From positions 1 through 64,000 of the forward strand of contig JAOVVO010000041.1 of NCBI GenBank assembly GCA_028564675.1: a DNA stretch of 64,000 nucleotides, read 5' to 3'. Positions 25,032 to 36,940 of the stretch are shown here, one piece after another. Position 1 is the first letter of the stretch. Each line of letters starts with the position of its first letter. The DNA comes from Onchocerca lupi. Its lineage: Eukaryota; Nematoda; Chromadorea; Rhabditida; Onchocercidae. A model generated the notes under the pieces. The model was not told the DNA's origin, ran no database searches, and saw nothing but the letters and a program-made list of their open reading frames with translations. A program made the position numbers and the translations under genes.

Positions 25032-27717
25032 AATATATTAATATTTCCAACTTTAGCCAATTTATCTGTGCGACTGATTAAACGCGGTGATTTATTGTTA
25101 TTGAGTTTATTCGTTTTTCAAGGGATTTTCCACTTATCACTTTTTTTTTTTCGAAAATTCTCCGTTTATTTAAATCATTTCGATTTTCGCCACTGGTCTT
25201 ATTTGGATTCCGGTTATAAATTTTTGTAAATTTACATATTATTTTTGTACTTTGGTGTCATCGTCTCATTTCATCAATTTAATGAAAGATAATACAATTT
25301 ATGTTAGAGCGCTTATGTGTAAATTGAATAGGTCTGTCGTTTTGAATTATTTAATTAAAAATTTTAACAAATTACAAAAATCAGAATGGAATCATTATTC
25401 AAGCCACCATTGTAAAAGAATGTTATTGGTGAGTTTTAAAATCACTAATCTGCTAATTGCGTTAATTTAGTATTAGTTGGACTGTTCGATGAATAAGTCA
25501 ATTAATGTAAATAAGATGGATATAAACATAAAACTATTTATGATTTGATGACCAAACTTTTTTGATAATGATAATGTAAGATATTGCTATATTAAGAGTT
25601 ACTATCAATACTACCAAGCTATTATAACAATTCGATTCCTGTTCTTGCTAAAACTTTATTATTTGCTGGTTGCCTTAATATTTGAATAATTATTCTTATA
25701 AACCAACTTACTGAAGCATCTTTCTAATTTACTCTCTAACGGTAACTCTTCTCTTATTTAAGTCAAGTAGTGAAGGATGAGACTTAGGAAAGTTGTAAAA
25801 ATTGTATTCGTCTATACTTCATGTCTTATTTTTATTATTTGATGCATTTCAAATCTGTTTTCAAATTGTTCAAAATAATGTAACTTTTAAATCTCAAGAA
25901 ATCGTTCCTTCCTATAAATGATTTTAATAAAAAATCACATTTAATGTAGAGATTGAATATTTGGGTTTGATTTGGCTTATCTTCATTACTCTTTTTTTTT
26001 TTTTGGTTTGAGTTGTCATTTGTGTGTCACTGCTAAAAATTTAATAATGTCCTTATTTTCCCGCTAAAGATGCAATCACATATTCAAAACATGAAGGAAA
26101 TACGATAGAGTAATTCGCAGGAAGCATTTTTCATGCTAACATGAAAACGTATGTTATTCTTATCTACGAACTAAAGGCAAAGGCAATTATTAGGGTCACT
26201 TATTGCTTTATTAAAACTGAAGTATTTTTGTCACAAAAAATCTGTGGAATAGAAAAAATAGTTCCCATCTGATATGGAAGAAACTTCGATTTTCTGGAAA
26301 TTAAAACTGTCTTGCCCAAATTATATTTCTCGTTGATAAAACGCAGATATTGAAATTTGTAATCTTAAGTTCATTTCTGTATCAATTTGCTCATGTAAGT
26401 TTCAGAATGTTTAAATTGCAAGTCAACACGAAATTTTATCATGCTCAAGTACAAAAATGTTTTTGAAAAATTGTTCTCTTGTTTGCTGAAAAGATATGCG
26501 CAATTCTTATTGAGAATTAATTTAAATTCAAATTTTAATCCAAATCTGAATCTATCAAACCAGCAACTTATGGTGCTTTAAGAAGCTAATTGAAAAAGCA
26601 AAAAGAGCTCACATTTGAGGAAAGCGAATGTACTTCTAGCAGATTCATGAATGTTTGGTGGAAGAATCAACGATAGCTCTTCCAATCATGAATGCATCTG
26701 AAAAATTTCTGGCATTCGAAATTGAAGTTATAAAATTATGGATAGAAAATTATTGATAATTTTATTCAATGACCACAATCATTGATCTCAACGGGTCTAA
26801 TTCTTCCCATTCGTGAAGAATTCAGAATACTCATCCTGAATTCCAAGTGACAAATTTTCGAACAATTCAGAGAATTAGTATATTTTTCAATGAAGATCAG
26901 AAGTATCGATTCGCTTCTGTTATCAATAAATTTTTTTCATCTAAAACACTTTGAGCAATTCACCAGGGACTTTTTTTTGCATATTAGATTTATTAGTTAA
27001 CGCAGCAAAAAATTAAAAAATGACAACCAATGGAGCAACTGCAAAAATAAACTGAAACAAGGAATATACAAGAACATATACTTCAAAATTTTTAAATGTG
27101 CTAGTTTAAACTGAAAACCTGAAATTGAAAAATAGAGGATAAAAGGCAACCACTTGCATTAATTGATCAACAAACCTATGATTAGGGTTTGTAAAATTCA
27201 AAAGGCAAAGATAAAAGTTGATTATTTTAATTTGCACATGGTGAGATCAATAAAGTATCTATTCCTGAGAGATGACACTGAAGATGGGCCAATAGGAGAG
27301 AAGGAATTCAGATAACCGAGAAATTTGATAATCCAACAAGTATTAAAATGTCAGTTCTTCCACTTATTAGTATCAATAATCAAGAACCTTCCGGCTCTAA
27401 AAATACAGTGGATTTCCATATCATGAAATTTTGAGTAAGACTAGTCCTAAAATACGACTTTTAGAGAATAACCACAACATTTTAGTAACAGATCTGAACT
27501 GCACATCTAAATTATTCCCAGTTTTTCAAATCTAGCAAGAATGAACCATATATTAGCAACTTACATCTCAATTTAGACTATGCAATCTTCTGAGATAAAA
27601 GAAAAATTCAAATACAAAAAACGAAAATTAAACAACAAGAACATTTGGAAAAAACTCTTAAACTTCAAAATGTAATTTGATGGGAAAAGAGCAAAAAATA
27701 TCACTAGCAAACTCAAA

Positions 27718-30700
27718 CTATTGTTTTGTAGTTGCTCGAACAACAGACATTGTTATAGTGGAACCAGCAAGCTTTCGACCGCTTAACAACATTACGGCTT
27801 TATTTGCTTCCTAAAACTATAAAGTTTCAATAAGATGGTATAATTACATTCCACATTAAATAAACTTTTAGCTATTGAATCAGAGAAAAGAAAGACCATT
27901 CCTTCTTATTTTATTCAAAGGAAAATCTTCCATTATTCTTTATCAGATGCTCCAATCTATTCCAGAAACATTATCTGGGGCTTTTCAAGAACTTGAACTG
28001 TCTTATATTTTCAATCTCATACCAAAAATCCTTTATTTTTTGATCCTCGAAAGTACAAACCTGCGGAGAACCAACAGCTAAGAGACATTCGCCTGTTGGT
28101 ACTCCATTATCGTCCAGTTTTATTCTTACGGAACTTTCCACTAATGAATACTTATCGAAGAACTGAGCCACATCCGTCAAAGTAACATTTGCCGGGAAAC
28201 CGTGACAACTGATGACAGTGCCTGGCTCCCCAACAGATGCAATCAACTCTGGTTCCAACATTTCTACCTAAACTTTACTTATAAAGATCATAAAATTCAG
28301 CTGGAAGAATTTTGCATTTTTCGACATAATTTAAATAAAGATTAAGTGCTTATATCAAATGAAATTTATGAATCTTACACAAACTAACATAAATCCAATC
28401 TCAAGTTTTATGATTGGATTTAGAAAAATGAATCTTTAAATTACCGATTCAACTTTCTTATCAACACCAAGATGCATCTGTTGCCGCGTAATTGCCGTGA
28501 GTGTGATGATATTTTCTCCAAGCTTCAAGCCATTATACATTTTCACTGCTTTCGTCGTCTCATCCATGGTACCCATATCAACGTAAAATATTCCATCAGC
28601 CGCCCGGCGTAATGTTGCTAAAATGATAAAAGCTGCAAAACTTCAGTGATGGGTAAAAACATTACCTCAGCAACCTTCAAAAGCGAATGCTACAAGCAAT
28701 ATTGTGCTAAGCTATACAAGACAGAATTAACATAAGGATGTTCTCGTGGGTAGATTTAGCGAAACTATGCAAGAAACTTGCCTTGAACTGTTTGATTTAG
28801 TTGCAAAAACTTGGCAACGTCTTCATCAGTTTCATTCTCAGAAACGTTTTCGATCATTAAACATGATTTCACACTTGGAGGTGGAATGGCTGGAATTGGT
28901 CCAGCTGGTCCATTATTTGGTGGATGAAGTATGGGAGGCCGTGGACCACGAAGCAGGGGAGGAGCACGACCTGAAGGAGGCGGACCTCGCTGTCGTATTG
29001 TTGAGGGTGTTGTGTTTCCGAAAAAGGTAGGCGGAGAGATAAGCGGTGGACGAGGTCGGCTTCCTGAAACAATTTTTAGCAACATTTCAAAAAAAAAAAA
29101 AAAAAAAACCACTGTTTTTTGGGTGAATGAAGTGAAGCATGAGTTCTTAAAGGATAACTTCGAACACTGCAACGATACCTGGCAAAAGACTTCCATGTGG
29201 ACGAAAACCTAGAAAACGAGGTGGTGCCACAGATGAGGAGCTGGCTGTCCCATTTAAACCACTGGAAGACAGCGTATCTCCCATTTCACGTTCACCATGA
29301 TATCCATGCATAAGACCACCTCGATACAATCCTCCTCGTCCACGACTGCCACGACCTAAAAAATAAAAATAATTTTCAAACTTATTCAATCTAATATAAA
29401 GCTTATTTTAAATGAAGAGAAATCAAGCTGTGATTTTTTCATCCAGAAATTTATTTAAGTCACTAAAAAGTTTGACTTTTGTCTCTATTGTTGCCTAAAA
29501 AAGTGCACTGAGAGAAAAAGCTTTAAAGGAAAGAAAAAAGCTAACCTTTGGTAAGATCTTGGAAATGTGGACCTGCTTCAACAGACCGACTTGGTAAATC
29601 AAGAAGAGGAACAATTGATGAGTCGCCTCCATGCTTCCGTTCATATTCCTCCTTTTTTTGGCGTCCAAATCTGTCTGGTACTGCTAACATCTGATCTGCG
29701 TCTTCATTTGTTATCCTAAAATAAGTCATTTTTATCCATTATTTATTATTTTACTTCACAGTTGATCTCAACGAGTGAAATTTAACAAATTCGAAATTTT
29801 CCGTAGCTAGTTTTGATATAATCATTATTGCTAAACCCTCTCCAAAAAAAAAAAAAAAAAAATGAAAAAGAGTCAAGCGCGCACCTCCTCGCACGAATTG
29901 GTCGTTCATTAATTTTGCCTCGAACACGATAAGCTTTTTCTGCCAGATCAAATGTGCTAAATTCAGCAATCCAACGATCTGATGCTTGACCATCTTCATT
30001 ATAAGCTCGAGTTACTTTTGTTGGTTCACAACGTGGACCAAGATATCTACAACTCAATTTGGATAAATGCTGTCACTTTATAAGCTGGGTTTTATTCTTA
30101 TTTCAATAATTTTCAAGGTTATAATGCTAGCATGCAGGAACGATAACAGAAACAGTTGCAATATGAGACAGAGATAATAATGAAAGTATTTGGAGAAGAT
30201 CTGCTAACTGAATATAAACTTTATAAAACAATAAAAATGAGCTCTTCGATAATCATGACTTTTGATTTTCTGACTAAAGATTTCAATTTACAAAAAAATT
30301 CTAAACGTACTCTCGGATTTCAGCTTCCGTTACCCGAAACGGCAAATTCGTGAATTCAATGCAATAACGTCCAGGATCAACACCACGCCGTTTCGTGTCA
30401 CGATAATCCCGATAATCTCGAGGTGAACGTGAGCGACCGTGTCGTGAACCACGATAACGATCTTCGTGATCACGTAAAGCACGAGGGCGTTCATCATACC
30501 TCCCATCAAAATCACGTCTTTCCTGCAATTAAAAAAACTTATAGCTCACAAACATGTGAGCTTCAAATGAAATGTGATTCTGAAACAACTTCTTAGTTAT
30601 ACATGTTCAAATTCATGATCGAAAAAAAGTGTAGCGCGAAGAGCAGTGCATGTCTTCACTTAAATTATTCTATGATCGTCTTCAAAAATTCCGCAATCTT

Positions 30701-33700
30701 TTCGAAAAAAAATTTTCATAAAATCTATATTTCTTTTTAATTTTGTAATACTACTAATAATTTCATACGGGACTACGGTAATGTCGTGATGAAGCGCCAG
30801 TACGTGGACTTCCTTCGTGATAATCTGCCTCCTTAGCACCTTGTAAGAAAGCTGGCGGTATTTGTAGACTGCCATCTACTGCATTGTCAAATGTTTCCTT
30901 CGAGCAAGAACGGATCCTATAACATTAAAAAAGCTGAAAATTTTCATAAAGTTGCCAAAAAATAACTGTAAGAAACTGCGACAATCTTACCTTATGCCTT
31001 GTTCTCCATCCCTGTCCAGTACATTTTTGACATCTTTTGCACATTCAAAACGTACCAGTGAATGCAATGGAAAACCTTAAATAATTCATTAAAAACATGA
31101 TTGTTTTCTAATAATCAAACTTCCAAAAAATAAACTTGAAAAACTCTTACGTAGCTAAATTATAAGGGTAAAATACCTTTCGGATCGAAAACAACTTTGA
31201 CGGATGATAATGTAAGGGGTGTCGATGGACGCAAGAATTGCTCAAGAGCTGCTGGGCGCAAAAGTTCCGATGGAAGTCGACTAAGTTCAACATAGTAATT
31301 CTGTTTATCTTCTGCCAAACTACTAAAAAATCATCATTTCTTTTTACTGAATCAAAAAAAAAAATTTTTTTTTTGCTTCAATAAAATTTTTCGCATATTT
31401 CTTTACACCTCAGGGAAATCTGTAAGACTATTTTTATCAAACATAATCAGCAATGGTTGAAAAGGACTCAAGTCATATAAAAGAAATGATAATTGTTGGA
31501 AAAATTAAGTAAAATCAGTTACTACGTTAAGTAGCAATAAAAATGAAATGTGTAATAGCTAACAGTACGATCTTCTTTCAGAAAATTCACGATGACATGT
31601 TCGACATACAATATGTCACAATTGAAAAAGTCAGATAGTAACCTCAGTGAGATAAAACTTACCGTTGTGCTGGCAAAGTTGAGAATACTGGTCCATTGCG
31701 TCCAGTGTATCGTGCAACGAATGCATGAGCATTGGCTAATCCAGATGCAGGTTGAGTGGCAGTAGTGGCACTGACCGGTAAAGTATTTGCCAATAGCGGC
31801 GGTACAAGAAGACCAGGAATTGATGGTGGTAATGGTAGTACTTGACCAGGAAGCACTGCAGAAGTAGCAACATTAGTTTGCTGATATATCTGCAAAGAAA
31901 CAAAAAAACTTCAATTTGCTGAAGTGTGAAATATAGAAAAAATTTTGAAAGTGAAATCTCACTTAAATTTGAACTTTTTGATTTTTCACCTAAAATAAAG
32001 AGACATGTCAGTGTCAGTTTGCCTTCTGAAAATAGTTCAATAGAATGATGAAATATACCGGAGGAACTTGCGTGATTGCGCTGGAAGCACCTGCTGCTGT
32101 TGCCACTGTCTGTACGCTAGCATTATAACCTTGAAAATCATTGTCTTGTTCATACTCACTGAATCGTTCCTCATGATTAGACTGCTGATATCTGTAAACA
32201 GTGGTGACGATAATTTACTATTTTCTTTAGATGAAGATTTGAAGTTACACAGACTTTCGGAGTCGGAGGAAACTTTATAATGATTCCAGGATAAGAGCAG
32301 CAATACTCTTTTTTGAAAGAAGCAAACACTTACACAGAACTGGGTTGCGCATTTTGTCCCAAAACATTGAGCATTTTGGGATCTTGCCATGGTCCAATTG
32401 AATGTGCTAGTTGGGACTGTGTTGTTGTTGTTGTTGTTGCTACTTGACGATTTATTGTGCGAGATTCATAGCTTCCGCCTTGGGAACCACTTTTCCAAGA
32501 ATCCGACAGAGGACCATCCACTGTGCGATTCCAAGCATCCTCTGCTACACTTGCTAAAGACCAACTTTACTTTTATCTTTAAATTCAAATTTTGCTTATT
32601 TCAACTAGCTTTAATATGATTCAGAACATTTGTAATTTCTGATAGAGGATTTTCAATTATTTATTCTTTTTTTGTTCTCTGCTTTTTTGATATTTCCTTC
32701 AAGTCAGATTCAAGTACTAAGGGATGTATTTATTCTTAATAATTCTAATGCGACAAGAATAGACAAATTATTCTAATTTACATTTTGAATTTTTTTTTTA
32801 AACAATTAAAAATTCCCCTTATTTTTAAATTTTTACTTAATACAAATCAATTTATTCAGAAACATAACAGCAGAGATTTATTTGAAAAGTACCAAAAAAT
32901 CATTGCTATTCTTCAGGATTATTTAAATATAGTAAGGAACTTCTTTCAGTCATATTAAATGAAGTGCATTTGTCAAATATTTTGAACATCCATATCTCAT
33001 ATAAAAGTATATGGACAAAATAAACTGTGCAAAGAATTCAATATAATTTGAGATGCACTTTTTGTGACGAATTTTTAATATTAATTATTCGTGAACACTC
33101 GATCAAGAATATAAAGCATGCAAAAAGATATGTGTATGGCTTCAGATATTTCATGTAAACGAAAACAGTGTGAAATAATCAGATAAAATCAAATAATAGA
33201 CTTTCTGAATTCTTTTTTTGGGTTTTTAATTTCTTCAAGAATAATTAATTTTTTTCTTATTTAATTTGTTATTGAATTTCTCATTTTCCAATCTCCTCAA
33301 AAATTTTATTGTTTATAGAGCGCCTTCTTGAAGTGGTAGATTATCATTTAAATAAAATATTTTGCTAAACTTTTTCTATATTTCATTTTTGTATATTTGA
33401 AAAAAATAAACAAAAAAAAAAAAATAATGAAACAAAAAGGAAACTCAGTGGAAAAAAGCTATTCATCAAAAGGTAAAATTCATAAACATTAGAGAATCGA
33501 TAGAGTCATTCGCCATGAAATAATCAGTATTCTGTTATCAGTATCAAGATTGCATCACTTGGAATGTTTCTGTTGATTTTTCGCGCTCTTTTTAAATTAA
33601 AGACATTTTGTTGTGATCGTGAAACGGACAAAAATTATTTCAGAAGGAATGAAGTGAACATTTCAAGCTTTAGTGGAGAAATATAAGATAAATATGTAAT

Positions 33701-35956
33701 GATGGGATGATCAAATGACTTTCCGGATAAGGTCAATAGCTAGAAAATTTTGGGATTCGTCTAATGTGATGAAATCTACTAACCTAAAAAAATTTAACGA
33801 GAATTCTTACATATATTTTCACTGGAAGAAAGTTTAAATTATGAAACGATTTTTCAATATCAATCTTAAAATATTTTCAATATAATTTTAATATCAGCTT
33901 TTTTAATATAATTTTAATATCAGCTTTTTAAATATAATTTTCATCTTTTTTACAGTAATGAATAAGTTATCAACTTGCTAATCTACCAACCGAATTATAC
34001 TTTTTTTTCAACATGAAGAATTATGTAAAGATCAGAGTGATTTCTTATCAATAAGATCAGGTACTCCAATTCACCCGATTTCTTTTTCCGCACTGATCAT
34101 CAATTTGGTATGGACATAGAGTCAGTAGAAACAATTTAAACCAAGAGATAAGTAAGAATCACAAGGATCTCAGAGAATTAATACTATCGAGAACAGAGCG
34201 GCTTCTTTTTGATTCATTATTAAGCAAATAACTGTCTCTATGTCCAGCATCGATATGTGCAGTCTGATAACACTTCGTTTTACAATTCAGAAAATTTTAA
34301 ATGCTGAGAAGGAAATCGCATTCTCTCATCAACTGAAGACAATCATTAATTGTATGACTTCTCATAAAATTAGGAAAAAATTTTTTTCACTGGCAATTCA
34401 AGTTTTTCTTTGATTCAAACTTTTATCTAAAAAATCCTAATTTTTATTCAATTGTTTCTTGGATATAATCTGACTATTGCTTGTATTAGTTCGGAGAATT
34501 TTTTTGAAACTGTTTTAATGAGAAAATTTTTTTTTTTTTTTTTTTTTGAAATTATTTGTATCAAATTAAGAATATCTCCTGTAGCAGAAATATCGATCGC
34601 CAAAAGCGAGTTTTGTTGTTCTTTGCTGGTAAATTAAAGATAAAAATAGTCAATTTTGCGTTTATGTAGAAAAATAAACTAAGAACAATGATCTTAAAGA
34701 TATCCTTTACATGTCACTGATTATTTGCACATATCGGTGTGGATCTTATCCGACATATAATACTGTCACATTTTTTACAGCAATAGTTTCTGTTCTTGCA
34801 ATCAATATCACTCGCCACGGGTGGTAAAAAAAAAACTTTTCAATACAGTGAGACGTAATTTAAAAAAGGCTAAGTGCTTCGAATTGAATCGACACGGCTG
34901 ATGGGGACATACCATATATTTGTAACTTTTATCAGCTAATTAATCATTTCTGGAGTAAAAGATGGTGCCATGAAAAACCCTTGCTTTTTAGCGATACGGA
35001 TAATTCACATGAATTTACAGTTGACATTTTGATGCATTTAGAAAAACTTCATCTATTATTAGATAGATGAAGTACAACAGTGCATTATTTAAATATGGCA
35101 GAGCAATCCTAATTATACCAAGACTTATCTAAGTTTGAATCAAGAACATTTTAAATTTGACATAAAGTTTTATAAACTGCTGATCAGTTTATAAGGACTC
35201 GAATGACAAGTGGTTTTATTATCTCAAAATTATCCTGAAGAATGAATTTTCTTACAATATTTATATTCTCTGCCTCAATGTTCTAAATTGGACAATAATT
35301 AATTTTGCCTATTGATTATATAGGACTTTAATGAACGCGAATAATAAGAACAAAATTTCAACTTGCATGATCTTAAGCTTGCGACTTTTAAAGAAACTTC
35401 GAGATTAAACATAAAATAAGTGAAATGTTGAATGCCAAATTTTTAAAATTCTAAAAATTTTCAGCAATATACCTCTTGCATAATCTTGTTGTCCATGTCC
35501 ACCATTTCTTGTTACATAAACATCCGTAGTAACTGGCTGTGATTGGGCGACACGTTGATTTCCAAAACTATCCACAGTGGAAGAGGGTGGAATTTGGACG
35601 CCGCTTGGACGTGCTGCCGGAGAACTATCACGTCTAAGTGAAGGAGCAGCAACGGATGCAGCCGATGCTACCCCAACGACATTCAGATCCCCGGCACGGG
35701 CTTTTGCAATGACGGCATCCATCTCAACGCGCGACGACAATAGCAAACGCACACGCTGGTCGTGTATGCGTCGATTATCGAAACGCATTGCTTGACGAGC
35801 ATCTTCATCAGTGGCAAAACCAATGAAAGCATCACCATCTGGTCCACCAACAATATGTACAGCACCATCCGGAATCCGCAATCCGGCGAAAAAACTTCGG
35901 ATGTCTGCTGCATTCGCAGATAACGGTAACCGTTGTAAACGAATTATCCAAGACAT
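27718..35956 (-). CDS. RBM12: RBM12 / SWAN-like protein with five RNA-recognition motifs
   Basis: Nuclear RNA-binding protein of the RBM12 family; its targets are not shown by sequence. Fifteen minus exons: 35956-35473, 32553-32334, 32191-32059, 31889-31663, 31322-31177, 31075-30991, 30916-30769, 30522-30311, 30046-29885, 29715-29546, 29355-29179, 29063-28782, 28617-28445, 28267-28061, 27810-27718; 972 aa in phase, human RBM12 932. Residues 1-75 are the family's distinctive first RRM (IIRLQRLPLSA, IPDGAVHIVGG, FATDEDARQAM). Divergent RRM2 is about 361-440, an Arg/Ser/Asp-rich tract (SRHGRSRSPRDYRDYRD) about 482-530, RRM3 about 533-605, a Gly-Arg segment about 663-680, a Pro-rich linker about 725-785, RRM4 about 785-865, RRM5 about 885-965. 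The first intron (32554-35472) is 2.9 kb with nothing coding seen in it. The intron after 28782 begins GC. An acceptor (GTGATTCAG) lies nine bases before the ATG. Confidence 0.93.
33877..33945. repeat. AT-rich tandem repeat, unit about 31 bp
   Basis: Two full copies and one partial copy of AATATAATTTTAATATCAGC plus a T run, within the large first intron of the RBM12-like gene. Confidence 0.75.
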
Positions 35957-36219
35957 TAAGACTACCTGAATCACAAGTGTATCTTACTAATTTCCAGCAA
36001 TGCTTGACGATATGAGTAAAGAAACGCTCTGTCCATTATCTCGATTTATGTGTTCGGTTTTAAATTTGCTTTGCCTTATACTCCATCTAAACTGCATATT
36101 AATGTTTAGGGAGATAATCTGTTTGTCAGCCAAGAAATATTTTGAATCAGCAATGTGCAGGTTCTTGGTACCAATGCAATTTCTGCAGCTCGTAACATAA
36201 AATTTCATTTCATTTTTAA

Positions 36220-36940
36220 GACAAATTTTGCTTTCAAATTTAAAAATTCAACTATCTGCTTGAACTTATGAATTAAATTTAGTTGAAGGTTGGAAAAAAA
36301 ATGCGAGTAAAGAAGGCATGCTAATTTTAGGATGATTTACAATAAAGTGAATAATATCGAGAGGGAAAAGGACTGTAAAGATTAGTTTTTTAAATTATTT
36401 TTTAAATCTTGATAATTTCGACAAATGCAAACTTCACTTATTTTTTTGAAGTTAAGAAACTGTACGTACAAACAAATGTGCATATTAGTCGCTGGATTTA
36501 TTTTGCTTGCTACATCCCAAAATCCCACTTTGTTTCGCACTTTTGTGAAATCTGATAGTTCTACTTTTTCCTTTATAAGATTTTCAAGATAAATTTTGCT
36601 TCCAAATTAAAAAATTTGATTAGTTGCTTGAATTTATGAAGTAAATTTAGTTTAGGATTGGAAAAAAACGTGAGTAAAAAACGCAAGATAAATTTACGGA
36701 TGATTTACAATAAAGTAAACAATATCGAGAGGGAAAAGGAATGTACTGAATAATTTGAATTAGTTTTTAAATCTTAATGATTTCGACAAAGTCAAATTTC
36801 ACTTGTTTTTGAGGGTAAGTTAGGGAACTTCATACTTGCTAAATTCATTTTGCTTGCTACATCCCAAAATCGCACTTTATTCCGCACTTTTGTAAAATCT
36901 AATGATTCTTCCACGTTCTCCTTTTTAAAATTTAACTTGA
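36220..36940. repeat. Direct tandem duplication, two copies of about 350-370 bp
   Basis: Copy 1 (about 36220-36587) and copy 2 (about 36588-36940) share many ordered blocks: AAATTTTGCTT, ATGATTTACAATAAAGT, AATATCGAGAGGGAAAAGGA, and GCTTGCTACATCCCAAAATC. The offset falls from 368 bp at the left to 347 bp at the right, so indels have accumulated. Divergence by eye is roughly 15-20 percent. Confidence 0.85.

Larger units (their letters stand above)
22889..27717. other. 4.8 kb convergent intergenic spacer
   Basis: Lies between the 3' ends of the CYFIP gene and the RBM12-like gene. I found no exon with splice context or protein-like content; short open frames (for example 23341-23571, 25252-25470) look random. 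An AATAAA at about 23218 could serve the CYFIP transcript. It contains a short tandem array (24361-24432), a CT run at about 24462-24477 and a large fold-back (24558-25031). Confidence 0.55.

Noticed and set aside
28931..29212. Gly/Arg-rich plus-strand open frame
   Set aside because: It is the antisense of the Pro/Arg-rich exon of the RBM12-like gene, whose phase and homology fit the minus strand.
32389..32619. Leu-rich plus-strand frame
   Set aside because: Antisense of the Thr/Gln-rich second exon of the RBM12-like gene; composition is a shadow of the repeat.
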